The notes: a model not told the origin generated them from the letters alone. Positions 50,365-59,082 are shown, counted from the first letter of the stretch. The stretch is 64,000 bases of DNA from Clostridiales bacterium (GCA_012837525.1 DUQZ01000024.1:28206-92205); one strand, 5' to 3'. Made by a program: numbers and translations.

Positions 50365-50904
50365 CTATACCTGGGTGTTTTGGAAATAGTAATAGGACAG
50401 CACGGTTTCTGTGCTTAAATCCAGCACAAACACCAGCTGCGCGCTGTCCTGGCGGTTGTCCAGGGAGTAGATCAGCAGGTCGTAATCCACCAGGGTGGGC
50501 TCGCCATAGGCCAGGATAATCTCTTCCTTTACGCTGCCAATTCCGATGCCGCGGCTGGTGAGGTAATCGCCCGAGAGCACCATGATGGTTTCAATGACGT
50601 CCTCCCCTTTTGTCCCCTTGGGCAGGGTGCCGATTAGGACTTCCTCACTGGTGTATTCCTTGTCCTTGCCTTCAAACAGGCAGCTGTCCGCCTGCGTCAT
50701 GTCCAGTTTGATACCCGCTTGCTCAAAGGCTTTGAGCAAGTCCGAGGCCGGGGTATCCAGCGCCCAGGTCTCCCCCTCAAAGAATAAGGCGAGGTCTGTT
50801 TCAATGAGCGGCAGCGCGGATTCCAAAAGCGCCGCAGGGTGCATAAAAAGGCAGAGCATAAGCGCGCAGATGAACAGCAGGCCGCGTCCTTTTTTAGATG
50901 CCAT
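50365..50904 (-). CDS. Exported protein of unknown function in envelope operon
   Basis: A 179-residue protein with an N-terminal hydrophobic signal (GLLFICALMLCLFMHPAALLE) and a mature domain of about 150 residues that I do not recognise. The mature part has an LDTPASDLLKAFEQAGI stretch, a central acidic segment and a beta-rich C-terminus (AQLVFVLDLSTETVLSYYYFQ). The cysteine in the signal region is within the hydrophobic core and does not make a clear lipobox. ATG at 50904 has GGAGG six bases upstream; TTG at 50910 is less likely. It overlaps the L,D-transpeptidase gene end and ends one base before the MBOAT start. A helper of the transferase pair is possible. Confidence 0.75.
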   Translation of the reverse strand: MASKKGRGLLFICALMLCLFMHPAALLESALPLIETDLALFFEGETWALDTPASDLLKAFEQAGIKLDMTQADSCLFEGKDKEYTSEEVLIGTLPKGTKGEDVIETIMVLSGDYLTSRGIGIGSVKEEIILAYGEPTLVDYDLLIYSLDNRQDSAQLVFVLDLSTETVLSYYYFQNTQV

Positions 50905-52861
50905 TGACAACCTCCATCACCGTTGTGTAGCTGGGACAGTTGAAGTAGATAAAGCTGGCGATATCAAAATCCATGCGCACACAGCCGCCGGTCGCGAAGG
51001 TGCCCAGCTCCGGCCGCCCCCATTCGCTGATTAAGCGCTCGTCCTGCCCATAGCAGGGGATGCCGTGCAAATAGCGGCCGCGCAGGTAGGTGATGCCGTG
51101 GGGCGCCTGGGTGTGGGTGAAGCGCACCCAGCGCTGCTTGAAGCCCAGCACATAGCGGCCAGAGGGCGTGGGCGTGCTGCGCTTGCCCAGGGCGGCGATC
51201 TCCGCGCGGATGGGCTCACCCACGCGCTGGCCGTTCTCATCCAGGCGGTAGACAGACACCATGAAATTGGACTTGTTCACCAGGATTTCATACGCGGGCG
51301 GGTCCACTTCCGGCAGGTAGCGGGTCTCATAGGTTGTCAGCCCCTGGCCTTTGACATAGCCTTCCAGCCCTTGCGCACGCACCAACAGAAAGGTACGGGA
51401 AAAGCCGATAACCTCCAGCGGCGCGCCTTCTTCCAGTTCCATCAATGGTTGCCCCAATTCCTCATCCGGCAGGGAGAGCAGGACCAGCCCCGCTTGCGCG
51501 TTCACCGTGTGCCGGGTGACCGGCGCGTCCGACCCAATGATGCGCACCTGGTTGCGGTGCAAATAGGCCCCATCCGCCGTTTGAAACCACAGCCCGCCCC
51601 ACAGCCTGGCCAGGATAACTACTTCACCCTGTTGTACGCTGATGGCCTGGGAGCTGCCGGGCAAAAAGGCGTCCTGCCCCAGATACTGCGCCCAGGTGCG
51701 GTTCATGCGCTCCCCCGCCTTGGGCAGGGAGATGAGCTGTCTGCTGTTGACAAAACCTTTGACCAGGCCGTCATCCACATACCACCAGCTGCCGGAGGCC
51801 GCAGTAAAGGTGTACAGCCGCTCCGGTGTCAAAGCCTGGGCAGGGTCCGCCTCCGCTTCCGGCATGGGCGACAAAGGCACATCAAGCTCCACGCTGGCCA
51901 GGCGCGGCGCTTCAAAAGGCTTCAAAATCAGCGCGTTGACCAGGTGCGCCTGCACAAACAGGCCAAACTCCTTGATTTGCAGGAAATCCCCCGCCTGGGC
52001 TGTGACTTCATACAGTGTAGCGGGCGCAATGACCTGGTCGGTGACCAGCGCGGTGTCCGCGCCCGCGTAGAGCGGCAGCGGTGTATCCGCGTAGATGAGC
52101 ATGGTCTCATCCGCGATCGCACCGATTTTGCCCAGGGACTCCTTTTTGACAAAGCCGGTGAACGCCGCCGTTTTCACCCGGAAATAGCCCCGGTTTTGGC
52201 CGGTCACGCTGATGAGCTGGCCAGCCTTGAGCCGTTCAAGCGGTTTAGCGCCGGACAGCGGGTATGACAGCAGTTCCTGCTCCTCCCGGCTGTACATCAT
52301 AAAGGGTTCCAGGTCTAAATCCGGGGTCAACTCCTGCAGGTCATTGCCATAGATGTAGCCAATCTGCCCGTCAACATCCACCTTGATCATAAACTTGGTG
52401 CGCGCCAGCACCAAAAAGGGCGTCTCCGGCTGCAGGCGCTTGAGTACCCGGGCGCCGTGCAGGGATTCCTCCCGGAATACACGCACATCCCTGGCAAACA
52501 TGGTCTTGCCCACGCGGTAATCATCCTGCTCCGCCGGCATCTTGAAAAAATCATGCATGCGCACAAAGCCGGCCATGCCCTCGTATGCTGTTTGGCCATA
52601 GCCCTTGTGGGCGGGGTCTGCGGACAGGCTGATCTCAAGCGGCGTATACTGCGGAATCTTGATGAGGGTGTTGCTGCTGCGCCCGGGCTGCTCATACAGC
52701 CAGACATAGGTTTCAAAATACCCCTTTAGTTCCTTCACCTCATAGGTGTCGGGCGATTGCGCCATAGCGGTTGACTGCAACAATGCCAGCGCCAAAAAGA
52801 GCAGCAGGGCCAAAAGGCGGTGCCTTTGTCCCTTGCTGATGAGTGCATGATGTGGACGCAT
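50894..52861 (-). CDS. L,D-transpeptidase with SH3-like repeats
   Basis: A 655-residue exported enzyme. After a signal peptide ending TAMAQSP come several SH3-like modules (VWLYEQPGRSSNTLIKIPQYTPLEI, FREESLHGARVLKRLQPETPFLV, SLPDEELGQPLMELEEGAPLEVI). The C-terminal about 150 residues are a YkuD domain: YEILVNKSNFMVSVYRL, LGKRSTPTPSGRYVLG, the histidine in RYLHGIPC and the catalytic cysteine in ATGGCVRMDFDIASFIY. Such enzymes form 3-3 cross-links in peptidoglycan or attach proteins. Its stop overlaps the next gene by 11 nt, making a four-gene unit with the unknown exported protein, MBOAT and AlgX-like genes. It suggests a wall cross-linking and acylation system. Confidence 0.9.
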   Translation of the reverse strand: MRPHHALISKGQRHRLLALLLFLALALLQSTAMAQSPDTYEVKELKGYFETYVWLYEQPGRSSNTLIKIPQYTPLEISLSADPAHKGYGQTAYEGMAGFVRMHDFFKMPAEQDDYRVGKTMFARDVRVFREESLHGARVLKRLQPETPFLVLARTKFMIKVDVDGQIGYIYGNDLQELTPDLDLEPFMMYSREEQELLSYPLSGAKPLERLKAGQLISVTGQNRGYFRVKTAAFTGFVKKESLGKIGAIADETMLIYADTPLPLYAGADTALVTDQVIAPATLYEVTAQAGDFLQIKEFGLFVQAHLVNALILKPFEAPRLASVELDVPLSPMPEAEADPAQALTPERLYTFTAASGSWWYVDDGLVKGFVNSRQLISLPKAGERMNRTWAQYLGQDAFLPGSSQAISVQQGEVVILARLWGGLWFQTADGAYLHRNQVRIIGSDAPVTRHTVNAQAGLVLLSLPDEELGQPLMELEEGAPLEVIGFSRTFLLVRAQGLEGYVKGQGLTTYETRYLPEVDPPAYEILVNKSNFMVSVYRLDENGQRVGEPIRAEIAALGKRSTPTPSGRYVLGFKQRWVRFTHTQAPHGITYLRGRYLHGIPCYGQDERLISEWGRPELGTFATGGCVRMDFDIASFIYFNCPSYTTVMEVVNGI

Positions 52862-52977
52862 GTCCCTTCCTTCCTCCGGGCCGTTTGCGGATGCTTGTTT
52901 CCAGCGGTCATTATACGGAAACCGCTGGCCGTTGGCAAGAAAACACCGCCCGCCCCTGCCCTTGACAGGCGGCTTGA

Positions 52978-52986
52978 TGCTATACT
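52978..52986 (+). promoter_or_regulatory. Extended -10 promoter of tRNA-Ser
   Basis: TGC-TATACT, 38 nt before the tRNA gene. A TTGACA is present at 52962-52967, but at a 13-nt spacing that is too short for a normal promoter. Confidence 0.5.
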
Positions 52987-53024
52987 ACCATGTTCCCAGC
53001 ACCTGAGGGTGCGTATAGTGTGAT

Positions 53025-53112
53025 GGAGAGTTGTCCGAGTGGTTGAAGGTGCGACTCTCGAAAAGTCGTGTGCCGCAAGGCACCTAGGGTTCGAATCCCT
53101 AACTCTCCGCCA
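53025..53112 (+). tRNA. tRNA-Ser(CGA)
   Basis: A complete 88-nt class II tRNA with encoded CCA. Acceptor stem GGAGAGT (53025-53031) pairs with ACTCTCC (53102-53108). The anticodon stem CGACT/AGTCG encloses CTCGAAA, giving anticodon CGA, which reads the UCG serine codon. The long variable arm (TGTGCCGCAAGGCACC) and the TTCGAAT T-loop are typical of tRNA-Ser. A terminator follows 26 nt downstream. Confidence 0.96.
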
Positions 53113-53138
53113 GTTGCCGGAGCATGATCCGCTCCGTG

Positions 53139-53175
53139 AAAAGCTGGGTATCTTTAAAAAAGTCCCCGGCTTTTT
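53139..53175 (+). terminator. Intrinsic terminator of tRNA-Ser
   Basis: AAAAGCTGGG (53139-53148) pairs with CCCCGGCTTTT (53164-53174, one G-T pair), ending in a T run. It separates the tRNA from the glycosylase gene. Confidence 0.8.
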
Positions 53176-53226
53176 GCAATATATCCTCTGATGTTTGCGC
53201 GGGTATATTTTGTCAAAGGAGGGCGT

Positions 53227-54333
53227 ATGGTACGGATTTCAAAAGAGCAGGCCAGGGACTATTTCGTCCAGTATCACTTCCTCGACAAGCGGCTGCCCAA
53301 GACGCAGATTGACCGCGTGTTTGCGCGCCTGCAGACCATTCAGTTTGACCCCCTCAACATCATCAGCCGCAATGCTGATTTGGTCTTAAAAGCCAGGGTT
53401 CGCAATTACCGCCCCAGTGATTTGGAAAAATGGCTCTATCAGGACCGCTACCTGGTGGATGGCTGGGACAAGATGCTCAACATCTACCGCGCCAGTGACC
53501 GGCCCCGTATGGCGCCGGTTTCCCACCGCTGTGCCAGGGGCCTGGAGGCGCGGGGGCGCGAGCTGTTGGAAGAGGAGTTTGAGCCGCGCGTTGACATGGT
53601 GCGCCAGCGCCTTTTGGCCGGGGAGAAGCTTAAAAACAGCAGTTTAACCAAGGAGTTTGGCGTGCTCCACCCGGGGCAGTACAGCAGCTATCAGATCCTG
53701 GATTATCTGTTCCACCTTGGCGAGGCGGAGATTGCCAAAAAGGAAAAAGGCCAGAAGGTGTACCAGCTTAGCACCAGTCCGGAGCGGCTGACTGCTGATG
53801 AAGCCTTCTTTGATTGGTATACGCTGCGTCGGGTGAAGGCGACAGGCTTAATCCGCGCCGGGAGCAGCGAGGCCTGGCTGGGCTACTGGATTTATTACAC
53901 CGATTGGCGAAACCCGGCAATCAAGCGCCTGCTGGATCAGGGCCTCATCACCCAGGTTGCGATTGACGGCATCAAGGGGCATTTCGTGGTGCCGACTGAG
54001 GCCCTGCCCCAGCTGGAGCAGGTGAAGCCGACCCGGGATATGGTGCGGTTTTTGGCGCCGCTGGATAATTTCATGTGGGATCGCAAGCTCATCGAGCAGC
54101 TTTTTGATTTCTACTACCGCTGGGAGGTCTATGTCCCCAAAGCCAAGCGGAGATGGGGCTACTACGTGCTGCCCATCCTCCACAAATCCAGGCTGATCGG
54201 CCGGATTGAGCCGGTCCGAAGGGCGGACAACAAACTGGAGGTGCTCAACATCTGGTGGGAAGAGGGCGTCGGCCATCCTGGCGCAACTTTTGAGGAGGAA
54301 CTTGAGAGCTTCCGTACCTTTTTAAGTATTTAA
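53227..54333 (+). CDS. YcaQ/AlkX-type winged-helix DNA glycosylase
   Basis: A 368-residue HTH_42-family protein. This family includes AlkZ and E. coli YcaQ, which unhook interstrand DNA crosslinks by cutting the glycosidic bond of alkylated bases. The N-terminal part holds the catalytic QxD motif (TIQFDPLNIISRNADL), and the C-terminal RFLAPLDNFMWDRKLIEQLFDFYYRWEVYVPKAKRRWGYYVLPIL is the family hallmark. ATG at 53227 follows AAAGGAGG at four bases; an upstream in-frame ATG at 53191 has no ribosome site. It has no operon partner. Likely role: protection against alkylating toxins, self-made or environmental. Confidence 0.88.
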   Translation: MVRISKEQARDYFVQYHFLDKRLPKTQIDRVFARLQTIQFDPLNIISRNADLVLKARVRNYRPSDLEKWLYQDRYLVDGWDKMLNIYRASDRPRMAPVSHRCARGLEARGRELLEEEFEPRVDMVRQRLLAGEKLKNSSLTKEFGVLHPGQYSSYQILDYLFHLGEAEIAKKEKGQKVYQLSTSPERLTADEAFFDWYTLRRVKATGLIRAGSSEAWLGYWIYYTDWRNPAIKRLLDQGLITQVAIDGIKGHFVVPTEALPQLEQVKPTRDMVRFLAPLDNFMWDRKLIEQLFDFYYRWEVYVPKAKRRWGYYVLPILHKSRLIGRIEPVRRADNKLEVLNIWWEEGVGHPGATFEEELESFRTFLSI

Positions 54334-54359
54334 CAACAATACTGATTTAAACACTATCG

Positions 54360-54382
54360 CCTCTTGTTCATCAAGAGGTTTT
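54360..54382 (+). terminator. Intrinsic terminator of the glycosylase gene
   Basis: CCTCTTG (54360-54366) pairs with CAAGAGG (54372-54378), loop TTCAT, followed by TTTTAT. The next 198 nt to the M20 stop hold no gene; I see only a 7-bp inverted repeat (CAGTATC...GATACTG) around 54482-54522. Confidence 0.8.
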
Positions 54383-54580
54383 ATATCAGTATAAAAAATA
54401 TGTCAAACCACGGCTTTCATGCCAGTCGGGCTACGCACATCCAGGTAAAACACACTGCCCAGCTACCTCACCTGTTTATGGCAGTATCAGATCAATTTTA
54501 TGCTGTAATTGTGCCGATACTGAGATGGTTGGGCAGATCGCCAGGCTGAAGCCAGGCTTTATGTCCACGCGAAAAAGATT

Positions 54581-56020
54581 TCAGCAGCCTGCCATCACCC
54601 GCATGAAAAACCGCACCAGGTCCGGCAGCAGGGCGATGGGGATGCGCTCGTCCTGGCTGTGGATCATGTTCAACTGCGCCCTGGTCAGCGGCAAGCCGGA
54701 GAAGCGGTACACATGGTCGGAGATGGCGCAGAAATGTCGGCTGTCGCTGGCTGCCACCATCAAATAGGGGCTGACGATGGCCTCTGGGTAGGTGGCGCGG
54801 ATGGCGCCCTGTAACCGCTCCCAAGCCGCACCCTCGGTTGGAGAGATACTGGAGGGCTCGCTCCCTTTTTCGATGCTGACCGCCACTGCCGGATCATTGA
54901 TGATATGCTCCAGGCGCTTTTGCGCCTTGGCCTTGCTGTCCCCCGGGATCAGGCGCAGGTTAAGCCCTGCTTTGGCCTCATTGGGCAGCACGTTGTATGC
55001 GTCGGAGGCAGACAGGCGCGTCTGGGCTACCGTGGTGCGCACCAGGGCGTTGAGCTCCCCGCCAGATGACTTGCAAATGACATTGAGCAGCGGCGCGAAA
55101 CACCACAGGTTGGCGAAGATGATTTTGTACAGGAAGGTGGAGTGCCTGCCCAGGGTGTCAAACAACTCCAGCGCCGGCTTGGTGAGCATGAAGGGAAAGG
55201 GGCGCTTGTCAAGGCGCACCAGCGCGCGGGACAGCACGCCCACCGCCTGCTTTGCCGGCGGCGCGCTGGCGTGGCCACTTTTGCCTTTTGCGGTGATGTC
55301 CGCGAACACATTGCCCTTCTCCGCGATGCCGATGAGCGCGGCGGGCTTGGTGACGCCGGGGAAGATGCGGTTTACGATGGCGCCGCCCTCATCCAGCACA
55401 AAGGCGGGACGGATGCCCCGGGACCTGAGCGTTGCCACAATCGCCGCCGCGTCTGCGCCCAGGCATTCCTCATCCCCGCCAAAGGAGAGGTAGAGGTCAT
55501 TTTTCGGCACAAAGCCTTTATTAAGCAGCGCTTCTGTCGCCTCCAGGATACCCATCAGCGTGCACTTGGTGTCCAGCGTGCCGCGGCCCCACAGCTCACC
55601 CTCCACAATCAGCCCCTCAAAGGGCGGGTGCGTCCACAGATGCGCGTCCACCGGCACCACATCATAATGCGCCATGAGGACACTTGGCGCCGTACTGCTT
55701 TTGCCGGGCATATGAAACAGCAGGCCGTTTTTGCCGACGCGCTCAAAATGGCAGCGCGCAAACACAAGCGGGTAGCGCTGCTTCAAGAGATCCTGGAAGG
55801 CGTCAAACTGCGCCTGATTGGCCCTGCCTTCCTCCGCATAGCTGATGGTGGGGATGCGCACCATGGCTTGCAGGCTAAGGACCAAGCGGTCCTCATCCAA
55901 CTCGATTGCTTCCGTGCTGACGCGCTGCTGGCGGGGCGGGGTAAACATGGCCGCGCGCAGCAGGATGACCAGCAAAAAGGCGGCCAGCAGGGACAGGGGC
56001 AGCCAAATGAACCAGGGCAT
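54581..56020 (-). CDS. Membrane-anchored M20-family peptidase
   Basis: A 479-residue di-zinc peptidase of the carboxypeptidase S/M20 group. An N-terminal transmembrane helix (WLPLSLLAAFLLVILLRAAMF) anchors it. VLMAHYDVVPVD carries the first metal histidine and aspartate, LWGRGTLDTK the bridging aspartate and SFGGDEECLG the catalytic and metal glutamates. The lid domain starts near GNVFADITAKGKSGHASAPP. Such enzymes cleave dipeptides, N-acyl amino acids or related amides. Its start overlaps the stop of the membrane-protein gene upstream (TGATG), so it is the third gene of that unit and may process the transported substrate. Confidence 0.88.
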   Translation of the reverse strand: MPWFIWLPLSLLAAFLLVILLRAAMFTPPRQQRVSTEAIELDEDRLVLSLQAMVRIPTISYAEEGRANQAQFDAFQDLLKQRYPLVFARCHFERVGKNGLLFHMPGKSSTAPSVLMAHYDVVPVDAHLWTHPPFEGLIVEGELWGRGTLDTKCTLMGILEATEALLNKGFVPKNDLYLSFGGDEECLGADAAAIVATLRSRGIRPAFVLDEGGAIVNRIFPGVTKPAALIGIAEKGNVFADITAKGKSGHASAPPAKQAVGVLSRALVRLDKRPFPFMLTKPALELFDTLGRHSTFLYKIIFANLWCFAPLLNVICKSSGGELNALVRTTVAQTRLSASDAYNVLPNEAKAGLNLRLIPGDSKAKAQKRLEHIINDPAVAVSIEKGSEPSSISPTEGAAWERLQGAIRATYPEAIVSPYLMVAASDSRHFCAISDHVYRFSGLPLTRAQLNMIHSQDERIPIALLPDLVRFFMRVMAGC

Positions 56021-56721
56021 CAGGCGCCTTCCTTCCCGTTTAGCATGCCCTTTTTGTAGAGGATACGGGCCACGCCAATGGCAATCAGCGCGCCCACTGG
56101 CACCAACACGCTGACCGAGCTGGACAGGCTGGGCACCGCTAAAAAGAGCACCACCATGAAAAGCAGGGGCGCTACGGCAATCTTGGGGTTTTTGCTGATG
56201 AAGACCACCCCCAGCGCGCCAAACATGGCCGGCAGGATGTTGTCAAAGGCGGGCTTTAGGGCTGGGGATTCAAGCAGCGGCTGGATGCTGCCCAGCAGGA
56301 AGACGCCCAGCGCGATAATGAGGGTGGTGATGATGGAGCTGGAGGCGATGGCGATGGTGGAGATGACGTCGCCCTCCTCTGTCCCCGCGCGCACCTTGGC
56401 CGCCTGCATGGCGTTGAGCGCGGCCGGCACCTTGAGGTTGGTGAGGTTGCCGGTGACAAAGCCCAAATAGGAGCCGCCGGTGCCCAGCATGGGCACGAAG
56501 GTGAAGACCTCAATGATTCCCACCGTCCAGTACAAGGGCGCCACGCCCAAAAGGGCCTTGAACACCGCGGTGAGGGGCGGCCAGGCGTCAAAATACACGC
56601 ACACGGCGATGGGCACCATCAGCATGAGGGTGAGCGCCATAGCGCCCCAGACGCGGCCGTGCAGGTGGACGCTGCGCTCATAGGCGGACAGGTTTTTCAC
56701 GGTTTCTTGTTGTTTCATCAT
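56020..56721 (-). CDS. Polytopic membrane protein, partner of DUF5058-like protein
   Basis: A 233-residue protein with a basic, polar N-terminus (QQETVKNLSAYERSVHLHGR) and about six hydrophobic segments. A glycine-rich loop (MLGTGGSYLGFVTGNLTNLKVPAALNAM) and a polar conserved-looking stretch (GTEEGDVISTIAIASSS) lie between helices. I do not recognise a named family. Its size and helix content, and its place directly after a DUF5058-like gene with a 10-nt gap, suggest that the two form a heteromeric carrier. The substrate may be what the downstream peptidase hydrolyses. Ribosome site AGGAGG. Confidence 0.7.
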   Translation of the reverse strand: MMKQQETVKNLSAYERSVHLHGRVWGAMALTLMLMVPIAVCVYFDAWPPLTAVFKALLGVAPLYWTVGIIEVFTFVPMLGTGGSYLGFVTGNLTNLKVPAALNAMQAAKVRAGTEEGDVISTIAIASSSIITTLIIALGVFLLGSIQPLLESPALKPAFDNILPAMFGALGVVFISKNPKIAVAPLLFMVVLFLAVPSLSSSVSVLVPVGALIAIGVARILYKKGMLNGKEGA

Positions 56722-56731
56722 GCCGGCCTCC

Positions 56732-57454
56732 TTATTGCATCAGCCCGGTAATGGGGATGGACAGCGCCATCGCGCCCAGCATGCAAATGGGCATGGCGTA
56801 CTGCTCCAGCCAGGTCCACTTCAGCTTTTTGATCAATATGCCGCAAATGGCCATCAAAAGGGCGGATACCAGCGCCACCACAATGGGCACAAAGCCGGGC
56901 AGGCCAGATCTAACATTGGCAAACAGCAGGCCCACAAAGGCGCTGATCATGCCCAGAAACAGGCTGTCGGACAAAATCTGCCCCCAGCGCTTGTCCTTGC
57001 CGGTGAGGCTGCTCATCCCGCCCTGGATTTTTTTGAGGCCAAACAGCACCAGGAGGAGGCCTGAGAGAATGCCCACCGTCATCACCCACACGATGACGGA
57101 GAAGGTCTGCGCGCTGATGATGGTTTCGTTGACGGTGGCATTCATGGTGCTGGCCGCCATGGTGGCGGCGGGCAGCTCGTAGGTGACCGCGCCCAGCACG
57201 CTCAGCCGCAGCCAGGGCAGCGGCAGGCCTAAAAACTTGCTGAGGGTGATGACGCCCACCAGGATGCTGACTGCCGGCGCGATGGAAAACAGCGCGCTTG
57301 AGAACACCGTCTTGCGGATGACGCCCGCATCGATGTTCAGTTTTTTCGCCTGCCGGATAGCCTTGTACAGGAAAAAAGCGGACTGGGCGATGACAAAGAC
57401 CACCACAAGCCCCGCAATCCAGTACAAAAAAGGATGGTTGACGCTAAACTCCAT
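56732..57454 (-). CDS. DUF5058-like membrane protein
   Basis: A 240-residue protein with about seven membrane segments. It begins NHPFLYWIAGLVVVFVIAQSAFFLYKA and has polar motifs inside the membrane part (ELPAATMAASTMNATVNETIISAQTF). I associate this pattern with the DUF5058 family from memory. No function is known to me. It is the first gene of a three-gene unit with a second membrane protein and an M20 peptidase, and has an AAGGAGG site five bases before its ATG. A transporter subunit is the simplest reading. A minus-strand TATAAT lies about 32 nt upstream of the ATG, at the end of the EamA gene. Confidence 0.7.
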   Translation of the reverse strand: MEFSVNHPFLYWIAGLVVVFVIAQSAFFLYKAIRQAKKLNIDAGVIRKTVFSSALFSIAPAVSILVGVITLSKFLGLPLPWLRLSVLGAVTYELPAATMAASTMNATVNETIISAQTFSVIVWVMTVGILSGLLLVLFGLKKIQGGMSSLTGKDKRWGQILSDSLFLGMISAFVGLLFANVRSGLPGFVPIVVALVSALLMAICGILIKKLKWTWLEQYAMPICMLGAMALSIPITGLMQ

Positions 57455-57490
57455 AGGAACCTCCTTTGTGTATGTCTGTGCTATCTTGAA

Positions 57491-58369
57491 TTATACACCA
57501 GAATCGATCGGTTTGGGCTGCTGGCTCAGCTCATTGAGCAGGGCGAAAACCACCATGATGACACCGCCGGTGATTTGCAAAAAGCCAATATGCTCCCCCA
57601 GCAAATAGACGGACAGCAGCACCGCGACCAAGGGGTCCAGGTAGCTCATGATGGCCACCTGCTGGCCTTTTAAGCGGGCGATGGACAAGAAGTACAGGCA
57701 ATAGCAAAAGCCGGTGTGGAACAGGCCCAGAATCAAAAGGGAAATGGTCCCTCGCGTCTGCAGCTGGTGCAGGTGAAAGCCGCCGGTCAATAGAATATAG
57801 GGCACCATCACCACAATGGCCGCGCCAAACTGCACATAGGTGCGCAGGATGCCGTCCGTCTGCCCCGCGATTTTGTTGGTCATCACCACCACGGTATACA
57901 AAACGGCGGAGAAGAGGGCCAGGAGGACGCCGCGCATGTCCCCCGCGTTCCCGCCGCTGACCCCCAGCATCAATACCAGGCCCAGGGTGGACAGGATAAA
58001 GCAGAGCAGCTGCCAGGCGGTCATGCGCTCCTTCAACACCACCAGGCTGACAATGACCATGAAGGTGGGCGCGGCGTAGTACACCAGGGTGGCCAGCGCG
58101 ATGGTGGTGTAGCGGTAGGCTTCAAAGAGGAGCATCCAGTTGACCGCCATCACAGCGCCGGAGAAGGCGAAGGTGACCAGCGCCTTTTTCTCTTGTTTCA
58201 GTTTTTTAAACCTGCCTGTCACCGCCATGAAGCCGGTCAAAAACAAGAAGGCGATGGCGGCGCGGTACAGGGCGATTTCGGCGGAGGGCAGGTTAATTTC
58301 CCGCACAAACAGGCCAACCGTGCCAAAGGTGATGACCGCGATGATCAGCATCGCGCGGTTTTTGTTCAT
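57491..58369 (-). CDS. EamA/DMT-family permease
   Basis: A 292-residue, ten-helix drug/metabolite transporter with the two EamA repeats. The first repeat opens ILIAVITFGTVGLFVREINLPSAEIALYRA; the second has the usual PLVAVLLSVYLLGEHIGFLQITGGVIM end. These carriers export or import amino acids, nucleotides or drugs. The substrate cannot be told. AGGAGG six bases before the ATG. It lies upstream of the DUF5058 unit by 36 nt on the same strand and may or may not be co-transcribed. A 117-nt gap with a hairpin separates it from the peroxiredoxin gene. Confidence 0.88.
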   Translation of the reverse strand: MNKNRAMLIIAVITFGTVGLFVREINLPSAEIALYRAAIAFLFLTGFMAVTGRFKKLKQEKKALVTFAFSGAVMAVNWMLLFEAYRYTTIALATLVYYAAPTFMVIVSLVVLKERMTAWQLLCFILSTLGLVLMLGVSGGNAGDMRGVLLALFSAVLYTVVVMTNKIAGQTDGILRTYVQFGAAIVVMVPYILLTGGFHLHQLQTRGTISLLILGLFHTGFCYCLYFLSIARLKGQQVAIMSYLDPLVAVLLSVYLLGEHIGFLQITGGVIMVVFALLNELSQQPKPIDSGV

Positions 58370-58444
58370 CCATGCCCTCCTGATTGGTTTGATTTATCGT
58401 AGAGGATGCCTGCTTGATGGTCAAGTTTTCTTTCCGTACAAAAA

Positions 58445-58469
58445 ACCTCCCCGGACAAGCCAGGGAGGT
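58445..58469 (-). terminator. Intrinsic terminator of the peroxiredoxin gene
   Basis: ACCTCCC (58445-58451) pairs with GGGAGGT (58463-58469). On the minus strand the stem is followed by TTTTTTG. It lies 17 nt after the peroxiredoxin stop. Confidence 0.88.
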
Positions 58470-58486
58470 CGGTGCTTTCAGTGTGT

Positions 58487-58945
58487 TTACAGGGACTTGA
58501 GCACGTCCAGCACTTCGTTGATATCGGGCAGTTCAGGAATGTCATAGACCTTCACCCACTGCACCACACCTTTTTCATCAATGATGATGTTGGCGCGGCC
58601 GGAAGCGCCCAGCTCCTCCAGGAAGAGGCCCTGATCTTGCGCCACCTTGCCGTGGGGGTAGAAATCCGCCAGCAGCTTGGTGTTTTTGATGCTGAGCACA
58701 TCGGCCCAGACCTTCTTGCTGGGCGCGGAGTCCACGCTTAAGCCAAGGGCCACGGTGTTGAGCTTTTCAAAGTCATCAAAATGGGTTTCCAGCGCGCGCA
58801 TCTGATCGGTGCAGACGCTGGTCCAGGCCAGGGGATGCCAGGACAGCAGGACCTTCTTGCCCCGCAGATCCGACAACTTCACCTTGCCGCCCTGGTTGTC
58901 AGCCAGTTCAAAATCCGGCGCCAGTTTGCCTTTTTCCAGTTTCAT
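58487..58945 (-). CDS. Peroxiredoxin (AhpC/TSA, BCP/AhpE-like)
   Basis: A 152-residue thiol peroxidase. The peroxidatic cysteine is in SWHPLAWTSVCTDQMRALE, matching the PxxxTxxC pattern, and the family arginine is in SGRANIIIDEKG. Only one cysteine is present, so it should be a 1-Cys type that needs an external thiol for recycling. It removes H2O2 or organic peroxides in the cytosol, useful for an anaerobe with oxygen-sensitive Fe-S enzymes. Two ATGs (58948 and 58945) lie after AGGAGG; the second has the better spacing. It is monocistronic. Confidence 0.92.
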   Translation of the reverse strand: MKLEKGKLAPDFELADNQGGKVKLSDLRGKKVLLSWHPLAWTSVCTDQMRALETHFDDFEKLNTVALGLSVDSAPSKKVWADVLSIKNTKLLADFYPHGKVAQDQGLFLEELGASGRANIIIDEKGVVQWVKVYDIPELPDINEVLDVLKSL

Positions 58946-59035
58946 CATAAACCTCCTGTCATCATCAGGCTGTGCCTGTTGAACATGTTGTTATGAGGTG
59001 TATACCCAATCCAGCCAAATCAGAAACCCGCGCGC

Positions 59036-59064
59036 TTTACGGAACACTTTCACAATGATATACT
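59036..59064 (+). promoter_or_regulatory. Candidate promoter of the asparaginase gene
   Basis: TTTACG (59036-59041), a 17-nt spacer and TATACT (59059-59064). It lies upstream of the palindromic element, so the element would be in the 5-prime untranslated RNA. The 307-nt gap from 58949 to 59255 holds only this promoter, the element and the ribosome site. Confidence 0.55.
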
Positions 59065-59082
59065 TTTAGTGGATTAATAATA

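Noticed and set aside
53025..54382. A genomic island integrated at tRNA-Ser
   Set aside because: No integrase, no direct repeat of the tRNA 3-prime end and no change in base composition are visible around it.
54364..54549. A 61-codon plus-strand frame after the glycosylase gene
   Set aside because: It begins inside the terminator hairpin, has no ribosome site and no recognisable features.
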